Of a stretch of DNA of 64,000 nt, positions 47,831-58,270 are shown one piece after another. The number at the start of each line of letters is the position of its first letter. Position 1 is the stretch's first letter. The stretch comes from Girardinichthys multiradiatus (Eukaryota > Chordata > Actinopteri > Cyprinodontiformes > Goodeidae). The notes under the pieces are model-generated. The model made no database searches. It saw nothing but the letters and a program-made list of their open reading frames with translations, and was not told the DNA's origin. The stretch is taken from assembly GCF_021462225.1 (NCBI RefSeq), contig NC_061804.1, positions 38,802,975 through 38,866,974 of the forward strand, given 5' to 3'. Made by a program: the position numbers and the translations under genes.

Positions 47831-50228
47831 CTTTTATTGATCTCAAAATTAAAATTTTTTTCATTTTGATGATACTTTAAACCAGAAGCACGGCAGTATT
47901 ATAGATCCAGTCAGTAATATCCATATAGCAGAAATCTAAAACTGACTTAATTACATCTCTTAACCTTACCCTTAGTGATCTTTCAAGGCATTTCCAACTT
48001 CTAAGCAACTGTCACTTTTGTGGGCTATGCTGGGAACTTTTCATAGTTTTCAATCTGTTTCTCTGCTTAGAAGTAAAAATCCCAGATATGGAGAGATTCT
48101 GCTCCCGCTTGCCAAACGCTATGTTTTGCATGGGGGATCACATTAGTTCAGTGTGATCTCCTATCAGTGAGTGACAGCTCTGTTTTGCTTATGCGCCTAA
48201 AATATGTTTTTATCTTTTTAGAGGTATTATTATTTGTTGCTTTCTACCGTGTGCTTGAACAGTGAGTTCAAGGCAGCTTTCCTGTATGCGGTGAAAGGAC
48301 AATCGAATTGCCTGCCCTTGCCTGTCAGGTCTGATCTCAGGATTTTTTACTTTGCTCGTTATAAAGGTATTTCCATTTTATTAAGTTTTTCTTTTTTCTG
48401 CCACCCTTTGTCGCTCTGGGAAATTTGCATACCTCTATTCCTGGGGAAAAAGTAATGACAGCAATTTCTTTTCTTTTCTCTTCGGTGCCTGACTCGCCGT
48501 GTGAGTGCTTCGTTTAGTGGCACCTGCAGAAGCGACAGGCGCAGGGATGAGAAGTGAAAGAGAGCAGTTGATTAAATCATCATCAAGTCGAAGCACAGAA
48601 AGTCAATTCTGCTCGCCGTCTACAATGATATCCTTTTATCTTAAAGTAATGAGCTATGGCACTTTTGCATCGGGTAATACGATGAGTTCCATTAGCATGT
48701 TCCATTTGCTTCACAAGCAAGGGCAAGTCATTCCAGCCGGCTTCTATCTTGGTAATCAAAGCAATTGGCTGCACAGCGAGAGAGCAGAGAAAGGAGAAAA
48801 AAAAACATGATAAAAAAAGAGAGTAGACATGCTTTTGTGGATCACAACACAGTGGAAGAAACTAAAATGATGTCCATTATTTAAACCATTTGCTCACTGG
48901 TGTTTATTGGTGTGTGCTGTATGGGAAAAAGAAAGAGCTAATGAGTGCATTGTTACACTACTAATGTCACATTCATGAAGATCAGATACCAATTAATCCT
49001 GACTTCTCCTACATTAGTTAGCCCTACATGGGAGCCAATATAGAAGACACACTAAGGAGACACACCTATTTGTTACCAATCACCAACAGATGCATAAATT
49101 TGACTGCATGGTGCTTTTAATGGGGTTGTCAAAAAAGTTTAAATTTAAATGTCATCAACACAAAATAGAAAAAAAAGTCTTTAAGATAATCTTATGCGTC
49201 GAAATTGATATAAACAGCTGTTTTCCTTAACTCGACCTGACACACATTTCAGCACAGCTGCACGGCATACACAGATGCTAAGGTATTCCTCTCCCTTCCA
49301 TAACATGAACAATAACGGCTGACAACCAAAACAGTGAGTGGGTGCTCAGAGGTCAAAACTCCCATAACATGATAGCTACATCCCAAGAAAAGCCTTCGCA
49401 GCCATCTGTACTTGAAAAAGCAAAGACTAAAGCATTGCTTGGAGGTATTTTGCCTTTAGGGCAAAAACAGAGGGTGTTGTTAAACCAACAGACCTGATTA
49501 CAACATTACAGGTACACCTGCACCTTTTTTAGACATGAGCCGATGGTAGATCCATATGTAACGGTGATATTGTTGTAGGTATTCTGTCGATTTTACCAAG
49601 CAAAACTGTTCTAAAAAATTTCTAACCTTTTACATTTAAATTGGTTATTTACATATCACACATAAATAATAACTTCACAAGGACTCCAATAATCAGGTAA
49701 ATCATGCAAAAAAAATGGGTAGCTCAAACCAAAATTTAAAGATGGCATCAGTTGTGTCAGTTTAAAAGAACAACTTTTACTATTTTTTTTTAGCTGTGAT
49801 AATAATGTGCAAAGAGGAAGTTTGTAGTTCTAGTTATTTTAAAGTCAGAATTTGAGGGAAATGGTAAAGATGGTGATATATTTCCATACTTGTACTGTGC
49901 TGGTGGATGGAAACAGCAGATATTTCTTTAAGTTGTTGTTAGACATTTGAGCTGTAGGACCGATAGCAGGGTGGTTTCTGGATATCACAAGAGACAAAGT
50001 TTAGTTTGTTTTCCTAAAAACAATGATGGTAATTCAGCAAAAACTGTAATTTCTAAACCAGAACTAATTCTCTTGAACCATGGGAATCACTGATTTTATA
50101 ACAACAGCATCACTTTCTTTGTGCAAAGAAGTAGCTCATCCAGCATAGGATTGTCAGTAAATTAATAGGCCCAGAGTTTGAGCCAAGCCTTTACCTTTCA
50201 TCTTTTTAGTCTTGGCAATCTTGGCAAG
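47831..50228. other. Non-coding stretch, conserved-looking block 48.5-48.8 kb
   Basis: No gene is seen. The block 48490-48790 is repeat-free and contains POU/Sox/homeodomain-like words, for example CAGTTGATTAAATCATCATC, CCATTAGCATGTTCCATTTG and GGTAATCAAAGCAATTGGC. It is one of the strongest-looking enhancer candidates here. The rest is AT-rich. Confidence 0.45.

Positions 50229-50289
<61 letters not shown>
50229..50289. repeat. A-run followed by (TA)n microsatellite
   Basis: About 15 A residues pass straight into about 23 TA units. Another (TA)n run resumes on the far side of the SINE fragment at about 50430-50446. Confidence 0.95.
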
Positions 50290-50292
<3 letters not shown>

Positions 50293-50430
50293 TCCGTTGT
50301 TGCCCTGCAATGGACTGGCGACCTGTCCAGGGTGTACCCTGCCTCTCGCCCATAGACTGCTGGAGATAGGCACCAGCTCCCCCGCGACCCACTATGGAAT
50401 AAGCGGTAGAAAATGACTGACTGACTGACT
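50290..50430 (+). mobile_element. SINE/L2-type 3' fragment inserted in (TA)n
   Basis: TTGCCCTGCAATGGACTGGC, GGAGATAGGCACCAGCTCCC and CCACTATGGAATAAGCGGTA, then (ACTG)n. It is almost identical to the 3' third of the SINE at 29944-30289 (50290-50430 versus about 30150-30289). TA repeats flank it on both sides. Confidence 0.85.
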
Positions 50431-50524
50431 ATATATATATATATATACACAATGCAATATACATGCAATTATGTAGCAAACAGAAAATTGTAAAATAACT
50501 TTAAATAGGTTTTTTTATTTTTAT

Positions 50525-50856
50525 TTTAGATTCCTTAAAGTAGCCGCCCTTGCTGGTCATCTCTCAATGAACCTCTGGGAAGTTCTTTAAAGACTCTTTG
50601 GAAAACCATCTCAGGTGACCACCTCATGAAGTTCATGGAGGGAATGCCAAGGGTGCAAAGCAGTCATCAAAGCAAAGGGTGGCTATTTCGAAGAATCTAA
50701 AATATACAAATGTTTAGGGTAAATTGACACTTTTTGTTTACTATATGATTACGTGTGTCCATTCATAGTTTTGTTGCCTTTGCTGAGAATCTACAATTTA
50801 AATAGTCTTGGAAATAAAGAGATGCATTAACTAAACCTTTGACTGGTAGTGTATAC
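50525..50856 (+). mobile_element. 3' fragment of a Tc1-like element
   Basis: Plus-strand pieces TCTCAGGTGACCACCTCATG, AAGTTCATGGAGGGAATGCC and AAAGGGTGGCTATTTCGAAG correspond to the C-terminal motif ISGDYLLKLINRMPRV...AKGGYFEE seen in the element at 50890-51508. The far end, CTTTGACTGGTAGTGTA, is the terminus. The left part of the element is absent. Confidence 0.7.
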
Positions 50857-50889
50857 ATATATATATTGATGTATATATGTATATATATA

Positions 50890-51508
50890 CAGTACAGACC
50901 AAAAATTTGGACACACCTTCTCATTCAAAGAATTTTCTTTATTTTCATGACTATGAATATTGTAGCTTCACACTGAAGGCATCAAAACTATGAATTAACA
51001 CATGTGGAATTATATACTGAACAAAAAAGTGTGAAACAACTGAAAATATGTCTTATATTCTAGGTTCTTCAAAGTAGCCACCTTTTGCTTTGATTACTGC
51101 TCCGCACACTCTTGGCATTCTGTTGATGAGCTTCAAGAGGTAGTCACCTGAAATGGTTTTCCAACAGTCTTGAAGGAGTTCCCAGAGATGCTTAGCACTT
51201 GTTGGCCGTTTTCCCTTCACTCTGCGGTCCAGCTCACCCCAAACCAGCTCGATTGGGTTCAGGTCCGGTGACTGTGGAGGCCAGGTCATCTGGCGCAGCA
51301 CCCCATCACTCTCCTTCTTGGTCAAATAGCACTTACACAGCCTGGAGGTGTGTTTGGGGTCATTGTCCTGTTGAAAAATAAATGATGGTCCAACTAGACG
51401 GAAACACTTTTTTTTCAGTACATAATTCCAAATGTGTTAATTCATAGTCATGAAAATAAAGAAAACTCTTTGAATGAGAAGGTGTGTCCAAACCTTTGGT
51501 CTGTACTG
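50890..51508 (-). mobile_element. Internally deleted Tc1-type element with DD38E signature (Intruder-like)
   Basis: A 619-bp element flanked by TA. The ends CAGTACAGACCAAAAATTTG and CTTTGGTCTGTACTG are inverted repeats that continue about 60 bp through TTCTCATTCAAAGA; further homology extends into TTAACACATGTGGAATTATA, but the right arm lacks a segment lying between two CTATGAA words in the left arm. It sits in a (TA)n tract. Confidence 0.88.
51053..51365 (-). pseudogene. Tc1-type transposase, C-terminal third
   Basis: The frame holds QQDNDPKHTSRLCKCY (second catalytic Asp, near 51360), WPPQSPDLNPIELVW (catalytic Glu), then KTISGDYLLKLINRMPRV and ends AKGGYFEEPRI. Between the Asp of QDN and the Glu I count 38 residues, the spacing of the DD38E group known as Intruder, rather than the 34 of classic Tc1. 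The DNA-binding half and the first Asp have been deleted, so it cannot be active. Confidence 0.8.
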
Positions 51509-53215
51509 TATGAATGCATATATATATATATATATAAATGTCTATATAAACATTCTATTATTAAATTTTCTGTGGTGTGAAAAAAATTACACAGTGCTGG
51601 TTAGACTGCAGTCAAAATAATGTTCTTTTTAGAAGTAAGGAATTTTTTACAGAAATATTATGCATTTAACCGTTCAAAGTTAATGAACTATGTTAAATCA
51701 AAAAGTTAAGACTTTTGTGTCTTAATGCCGTTTTTGAAGACCCAGTCAGAAGCTGACAAAAGTAAACCAGGTATTAGTCAGAATGTGTGACAACCTACCT
51801 AGCTGACTCTGGTTGATCCCTATAGAAAGTATACTGCAAGCACATCAGAAACACAAAGTGAACAGGGTTGTTGCTGAATATGCTTGCATGGACCAGATCC
51901 TTGTTTACACTTTAGAAATGTGTTTTCCATCTATTTCTGCAAATAAATCAAGTTAATATTCTTTCATCAAGTTTATTAAGATTTCAAACAGGTGTTATCT
52001 TTTCAACTGGAAAATATTTTAAGGTCATTTTTATCTAAATTTCTGCTGACTTGTCTACCACTTATTGGTTTCATAACAATTAGGACAACAATAATATTTT
52101 CATGCTTTTGATGAAATCTTCCTGATTTTTAATAGAAACAAACCAAGGTCTTTAGAAAACATTTTTGCAGAATATTGAAAATGTTATCAAGTTTGCATTT
52201 TTTAACTGCAAACATGTAATGATTATCTGCCCTTATGTGTCATTATAATAATTTATTCCATCAGTTCTGACAAGTTGTGGGACTGCAGGTCCTCTGCATA
52301 CTTCTTTAAAATGGGGGTGGAATACTGTGGGTGATAGCGAAAGAGTGAGACAGAAATAGCGCTGGAGAACGTCTGAGAAGTGTTTGCCCAGCGCATTTAT
52401 TGCCTCTGCATAATTTATGAGCTGTTGGAGCTGACCATCATGGCAGTGTGCCGCGGGCGGCCCCTGGGGCCGTGTGGGACAGGCCTGTAAATTGGATGCT
52501 GTGCTCTTGCTGAGCTCGCAAGGCCCCTTTTTTTTCACCATCCAGCTTGGAAAACAGATCAGCCTTAGAGCCAGCCAGCTACCTTTGAGTTAAAGGAGAT
52601 AAAGGGGAAAAATAACAGGCAGTGCCTTCTGTTGCTCACTCCCTAGGCTGTCAATCATATCTCCCTCCTTCCTTCACTCCAGCTTTAATCGCCACCCAAC
52701 AACCCCCATCCCCCCTTCACTCCTACCCACACACTGTGCCAGCCCCTGCCCGCAATCCCCCCCAGTGCCTTCTTCATTACCGACTCCAGTGCTTCTGCGC
52801 GCCTCAGCCATATGCACAGCGTTGAGGGCCGCCAGTCACCCAGCATCTCACTAATTAGTTGATAAAGAATTAAGTGGACCTTGAAATTGAAATTGGAACG
52901 AAAAAATGAAATCCAGCCACTTTTTCTTCCCTCCATTACAAAGTTCCTTCCTCCTCTTGTCATTGTGCCATTCACGGCCTCAAGCAGTAACTCTCATCAT
53001 GGAAGTATAATTCTACTCGTTTGAATTTCCAGCTCTGTCTGATTCTTGCATAGGTTTCAGTGTTAACAAGGCTACAGCTGCTCACTACGAATATGTTCTT
53101 GTAAGCACTAATGAACTGATCTGATAATATTTGTTGACTGGGGCTCTGAAGATGCAATAATTTTGCTTTTATGTTAAAAGTGTTTCTTCTAATTTCTTCC
53201 TTGTCTTTTTTGCAG
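51509..53215. other. Non-coding stretch, conserved-looking block 52.3-53.0 kb
   Basis: (TA)n at about 51516-51535. No gene is seen. The block at 52290-52990 is repeat-free and of balanced composition, for example GCGCATTTATTGCCTCTGCA, TAATTTATGAGCTGTTGGAG and TCACTAATTAGTTGATAAAG. It ends about 230 bp upstream of the microexon and may be conserved intron sequence. Confidence 0.45.
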
Positions 53216-53245
53216 TGTGACACTGAGAGTGACAAGGAAGACAAG
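53216..53245 (+). CDS. auts2: 30-nt microexon, AUTS2-family candidate
   Basis: The acceptor is a long pyrimidine tract ending CTTTTTTGCAG (to 53215) with a branch-point-like TTCTAAT about 30 nt upstream. The donor is AAG|gtaag at 53246. The exon is in phase 0-0 and translates to CDTESDKEDK, short, acidic and hydrophilic. From memory, vertebrate AUTS2 has a very short segment CDSDSDQEEK placed between a Ser-rich region and an ASDASSEKLF exon. Seven of ten positions are identical or conservative. AUTS2 is a nuclear regulator linked to a PRC1 variant complex and neurodevelopment; its gene is giant, with long introns full of conserved non-coding elements, which fits this window. No neighbouring exon is visible here. 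Alternatives: another AUTS2-family paralogue (fbrsl1), a microexon of an unrelated gene, or chance splice-like sequence. Confidence 0.55.
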
Positions 53246-55179
53246 GTAAGCCTGTTCTTCTCTGCACACATCAGTAACTGTGCTCCAGGCATCATGATAT
53301 TCAGCCACATCCAAAATGAGACCATCTTTAAAACTGAGGATTTAATGTAATTAGAATCAAACGTCATCTTAATAAGTACTAGAAGGCCTTAATTACTTGC
53401 ACATTAATTATGAATGACTTAATGAGGAGCAAAATCTAAATCTAATGGGGTTTTAAGGTTTGGATGATGTTTTAAATGAGACTTCTTGAGTGGTGATTTT
53501 TATATATATTTTTTTTTTTTTGCTCAAATCATTACGCTTACGGAGGTATTTTATTTTTAACCTGTGCCTTGTCTCTACTTCTACCCCTTGTCTACATGTG
53601 TCCTTTGAAAACTGCTATTTTCAAAATAAAATGAAATCCTGCATTTTTGTTCCTGTAATCATGAAGCTTCTGTTACACAGTTTTCTTGACTATGAAGACT
53701 TGAATTTTGTAAAACATCGAATCCATTTCTATGTAGCATCTACATGGTTTTAAATTCACCACGTTTTCAGGACAAAGCAAGTACGTTCCCATTTATTTCT
53801 ACACTTAACCATCTGAGTATGGTCCAATGATTGTTAGTTAAGTGCTCTATAAGCAGTGTATGAATGACCCCAAGTGGTCAAATAATTATTAGCTGATTTA
53901 ATCAGAAAGTAGGTCAAAATGCCCTCTATTGAGTCTGCGAGTCCAGGCATTTGTCATGCTGGGCTGAGTGAATCTTCATCAGTCCAGACAAAGCGTCTGC
54001 ATAGCATAGCACAAGATTAAGTTGGTATTGGGTATTACTGGCAGATTTAAATAGCATTTGCGTAAATTCAGTACTTTACGTAAGTGTTGTGATGGTTATG
54101 CCATTGAATATTACAAAATGTCTGAAAGATCTGTGGCTTCATATCTTAGCTGGAAATCAAACCACATATTCTACAGTATGGAAAGTAATGCTGGAACTTA
54201 TTTTACTTAAAACGGCTTCTTTTTATTAGGGGTGAAAATTACCTGCTTTATCACGATATGATATTGTGTCGATTTGTTTGGATGACGCTACAATGTTTGC
54301 TGATATCACAGTCTTTCATAATGCGATTTTGATTAAATTCAGTTCACATGTCTGCGATTGATATGATGCAATATAATATGCCCATCTAATCCAATCATTT
54401 ACATTTATATCAACTCACAAAAAAAAATCATGATTTGACCATTTTATCTCTAAGATCTTACAGGAATCATCAGGCATTTAAATCAAAAACAGCATTTTTC
54501 TTCATTAATAAAAAATTATAAAAATAGATCGCCTATTCACTATAGTCTAATATAGTTCAATGATATAGTTTAAGTGCATTTGTTTATCAGTTAACTTAAA
54601 GAGCCCTTGATAACCTTTCAGTCAAAGAAACAAAGAGCATGCATTATTCACAAAAGCCGCTGTTTTGAACAACACAGGAAGGTCTCTTATTTTTACAAAT
54701 TTAATATGAAATGGCACCTGTGATACTCATTATTCTTTTTACGCTGTTGTTCAACTTTTGTGAAAAGAAATTGGTAAAAGCTGGCATGACTGTCAATGCC
54801 GTGCTTCTTCTTCTTCTTCAATGTGGATCAAGGTGTGGTTACCCCTCTAACCTTTATATGCCTTTGAAATGGTATGCAGATACAGAGTAGTATGTTGGGG
54901 TACAACCTCCTATATTAGGATCTGTGATGTTTAATAAAAGAATAGACCACTGAACCAACAAAAAAAGACATTTAACAAGACACATTTATTACAACACTTT
55001 AGTTTGTGAACTTTATGGACAATTATTTTATGGAAAAGTCATTCTACCTGCAGTGAAAGTCCTACTTGCATATAGTAATGCAGAGCTTTACACAGGCTTT
55101 TTGGCAGTTAGCATTGATGTGTCTTACATGCAAGTATTAACTGAAATACATACAAATGTTTTTATAATGGGTCAGCATT
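53246..55179. other. Non-coding stretch downstream of the microexon
   Basis: No gene is seen. Close to the donor, 53340-53450 holds dense TAAT words (GGCCTTAATTACTTGCACAT, TAATTATGAATGACTTAATG) and could be conserved. Around 54225-54380 the sequence TTATCACGATATGATATTGT, with repeated GATAT/CGAT words, looks like part of an old hAT-type repeat, but without ends I cannot assign it. Confidence 0.45.
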
Positions 55180-56903
55180 TAAAGGGCATGTATCATGCTT
55201 TTAAATCCTTCCTTTTCCTCTTTAAATCATTCAGATGTGGTCTGTATAAAGTGGAAGTGCAATGCTTTGGTTTGAATTTGTTGTTATTGTAGCTCCTCAG
55301 GCTTTCATTTTACAAATTTTTTAAGCTTCATTTTTTACCGTCTCATTTTTGCTGTGGTCTCTTTCAATGCAAATGCACGTCACACCCCGTCCTCCTCCAG
55401 GCCGCGGTGCCATACAAGATTCAATTACTTTACTTGCCCTCAATAAATATCAACAAATGTCAAAAAAACAAGAAGTAAATACAAAATCATTGCACCAGCA
55501 ATGTGCTATGTTTACTAATGCGTGAGAACAACAGCACTAAAATGAATATTGTAGCTGTAAGCTGTGACACGCGGAACTGAGCGGAGAGATCATCGGTGGC
55601 GTGGAGTAGGCGATGCCAGGCTCCTGCCGTCGCTACATAGGCCAAGCGGCGCTGAGCTGCGAGGGCCGCCCAATGCTGCTTGCAACTTTAATTAATATTG
55701 TGGCTGTAAGCAATCAAATCCAACAAGCAACAGCTATGGTTGATTAACAAGCTTGTGCTGAGCAGCAATAATCTAAATAAGGTGTGTTAAAGCAGGGAAA
55801 CATCAGGACCTTGCGAAGACTGAATTTGAACACCCCTGCCCTGTTACGCTACATGAAATATTTAAATTCTTAAACAATAGCAGAGAAAAGTTAAGGAATT
55901 CACAGTAGTAACAAAAGCTGTAATGCCATTACTAATGTTACTGACAATATTCTTACACAAACTACATGTAAGATACATTTTAAGATGTTAATGCTACCAC
56001 AAATTGAATGAACACAACTTCTAAACAAGGCCCCAACACAGTTAACCAGTTAGCAATGCTAGCATCAAGAACATCACTGAATGCATTTGGATCATGTGTT
56101 TCCCAAGGTAAAAAAGGCCAACCAAACAGATTGCAAAACTGTTGGTTTAATATTGTTATTCAAAACACACAATAAGGTGATGTCCTTAAGGAGCTAAAAG
56201 CAAGTGCACAGCGCTAACATTAGCTGCAGGCACAAAGCTATGCTGTCAAAACAACAGCCAGTAAGTTATATCAACACCTCAACAATCAAGCTTGCTGTCA
56301 TTTTACCGTTATCTGCAGCTAACCTCTTTGCTCTGTCCGCCGCTTCCATAGACAGAAGGAACTGACCCCTCAGACAGACGGAGTCTTTCGGCTAATCCTC
56401 CGTCATACTAGCTGCGGTTGCTGAAACACTCCTCCCTGAAATGCTTGGTGCAAACGATGTCGGCACGTTTCCATAAAAAAAAAAATTTATCCAAGCACTC
56501 CAAAGAGGTTCTGATCCTGGCGAACGGTATAATGACTGGTGTGGGTTAATACACCCAACAACAGAACATTTCGTTTTTTCCGCTTGCTGCTTCGGTATCC
56601 TTCAACTTGAACTACAAGAATGTTGTGAGAAAATAAATGGCAGATTCACTAGATTGGTAAGCCGGAAGTCCATGACCATCTTTAGAGGTTCCACAGAAAG
56701 TACTGGACGTAATAGAGAATGAAATGTAATAGAAAATGGAAAAATCCGAACAGACTGACTAAATATGACCCAAAAAGCATCTAAATATATCATTGCAGGA
56801 TCTGGAGTGACTAAATTCAAATTTTTTAGACTTTCAGAGACTCCCAATACACAGAAAATGTGTTTAAGAGCTAAAAAAGTGGATTTTGCATATGTCCCCT
56901 TTA
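55180..56903. mobile_element. Non-autonomous TIR DNA transposon, copy B (both ends present)
   Basis: The left end TAAAGGGCATGTATCATGC and right end GCATATGTCCCCTTTA form short inverted repeats. The element is 1724 bp and shares its outer and right-hand body with copy A (2601-3530). About 700 bp between 55400 and 56110 is absent from copy A; it includes a GC-rich patch (55560-55690). No transposase frame is visible. No clear target duplication is seen. The superfamily is not assigned. Confidence 0.78.
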
Positions 56904-57343
56904 CAGAAATAGATTGCATCTTTTGTATTCTAATTTAAAAGGCCATTAATTTAAACTACTGCCATGCTTAATCTGCAGATTTCTACTCACTATTAGTTCA
57001 GTTTGTTTAAAAAAAAATAACCTTTGTTATTCTCCTTCTCATTAATTCACATTACTCTCAATGTTTCCTATTTTTGGTCAGTTAGGATTGCCAAAATTTG
57101 CTAAATCTTAAAATAATGACATGGAAATTTTTTAGAGGGGATTGTTACTTTCCTTTTTCAAGTGTAAACTTTATTCTTATATCTTTAAACAATTTCGAAA
57201 AGCCCAGCTTCTGATTAATTGATTTAAATGAGCACACCTGTGGATTAGTTTAAAGGCAACGCCTGTGCCTTTACAAGTCTAGTCCATCCATGTGAACAAT
57301 TTCTAGACAGCTGAAGGTGCCACTTTTATCTGTTCAAAAAAAT
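56904..57343. other. Non-coding stretch, nothing recognised
   Basis: AT-rich sequence without a supported gene or repeat. Confidence 0.45.
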
Positions 57344-57367
57344 ATATGCTATTATAAGCAACATTGC

Positions 57368-58044
57368 TCGTACTCGTACTCGTCGTCTTCCGCTTTATCC
57401 AGGTCCACAAAACACATGTGGAACGGTTGGGCAAACTCCCATGAACCCTTGAGTACCCTGCAGAGGGTATAGAACTGGTCCAGTGTTCCACGGCCGGGAC
57501 AAAAACCACACTGCTCCTCCTGAAGCCGAGGTTCGACTATCACTATCTCTTCTCTCCAATACCCTGGTGTAGGCCTTACCAGAGAGGCTGAGGAGTGTGA
57601 TCCACCTATAGATGGAACACACCCTCCGGTCACCCTTCTTATGAAGGGGGACCAACACCCCAGTCTGCCAGTCCAGAGACATTGTCCCCGACCGCCACGC
57701 AATGCTGAAGAGACGTGTCAACCATGACAGCCCTACAACATCCAGAGACTTGAGGTACTCAGGGCTGATCTCATCCTCCCCCGAAGCCCTGCCACCGCGG
57801 AGCTTTTTAACCACCTCGGTGACTTCAGCTTGCGTGATGAAAGAGTCCAACCAGGAGTCCCCAGCCTCTGTTTCCACCAGGGAATGCATGATGGCAGGAT
57901 TGAAGAGATCCTGGAAGTACTCCTTCCACCGCCCGATAATGTCCCCAGTCGAGGTCAGCAGCCTCCCACCCCCACTGTAAACAGTCCCCCTCCTGAGGCG
58001 CCGGACGGTTTGCCAGAATCGCTTCGAGGCCAACTGGTAGTCCA
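57368..58044 (-). mobile_element. Rex3: Rex3-type LINE, copy 3, 5'-truncated and internally deleted
   Basis: The minus strand starts at GACTACCAGTTGG (58043), equivalent to KDYRLA of copy 1, and runs through the RT fingers region. After TTTTGTGGACCTGGA (motif A) it jumps to TAAAGCGGAAGACGACGAG, the 3' terminal sequence of the element, and ends in a (GTACGA)n-type tail. The flanks GCAATGTTATAATAACATAT (5', at 58045-58064) and GCAATGTT...ATAATAGCATAT (3', at 57344-57367) form an aged target duplication with a 4-bp indel and one mismatch. Confidence 0.9.
57395..58044 (-). pseudogene. Rex3 RT remnant of copy 3
   Basis: Fragments LASKRFWQTVRRLRRG, WKEYFQDLFNPAIMHS, LRGGRASGEDEISPEYLK and KKGDRRVCSIYRWITLLSL are recognisable. 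A 15-bp gap removes KQCFAN after RRLRRG, and a frameshift near 57545 separates LSLSGKAYTRVLERR from EPRLQEEQCGFCPGRGTLDQ. RT motifs B and C and the C-terminal domain are lost in the large deletion. Not functional. Confidence 0.85.
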
Positions 58045-58198
58045 ATATGTTATTATAACATTGCAATGTTCTTTAAACATACCATTCAAGAAAGAGACAG
58101 GTTCTGTATTTTCAAAAGTCAAATCAACCCTTGAATGAAAGCAAAAGACCTTGTCAGGCTAAAATTGGTAGGAAAGCGGCATTAACCACAGTGATTCG
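58045..58198. other. Short non-coding spacer
   Basis: Begins with the target duplication of Rex3 copy 3, then unrecognised sequence up to a CA-rich microsatellite. Confidence 0.5.
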
Positions 58199-58230
<32 letters not shown>

Positions 58231-58270
58231 ACACACATACACACACAAACACACACATCTATATATATAG
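58199..58270. repeat. Compound (CA)n/(TA)n microsatellite
   Basis: Interrupted CA repeats (ACACACACACATATACACAC and so on) end in TATATATATA. Confidence 0.95.
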
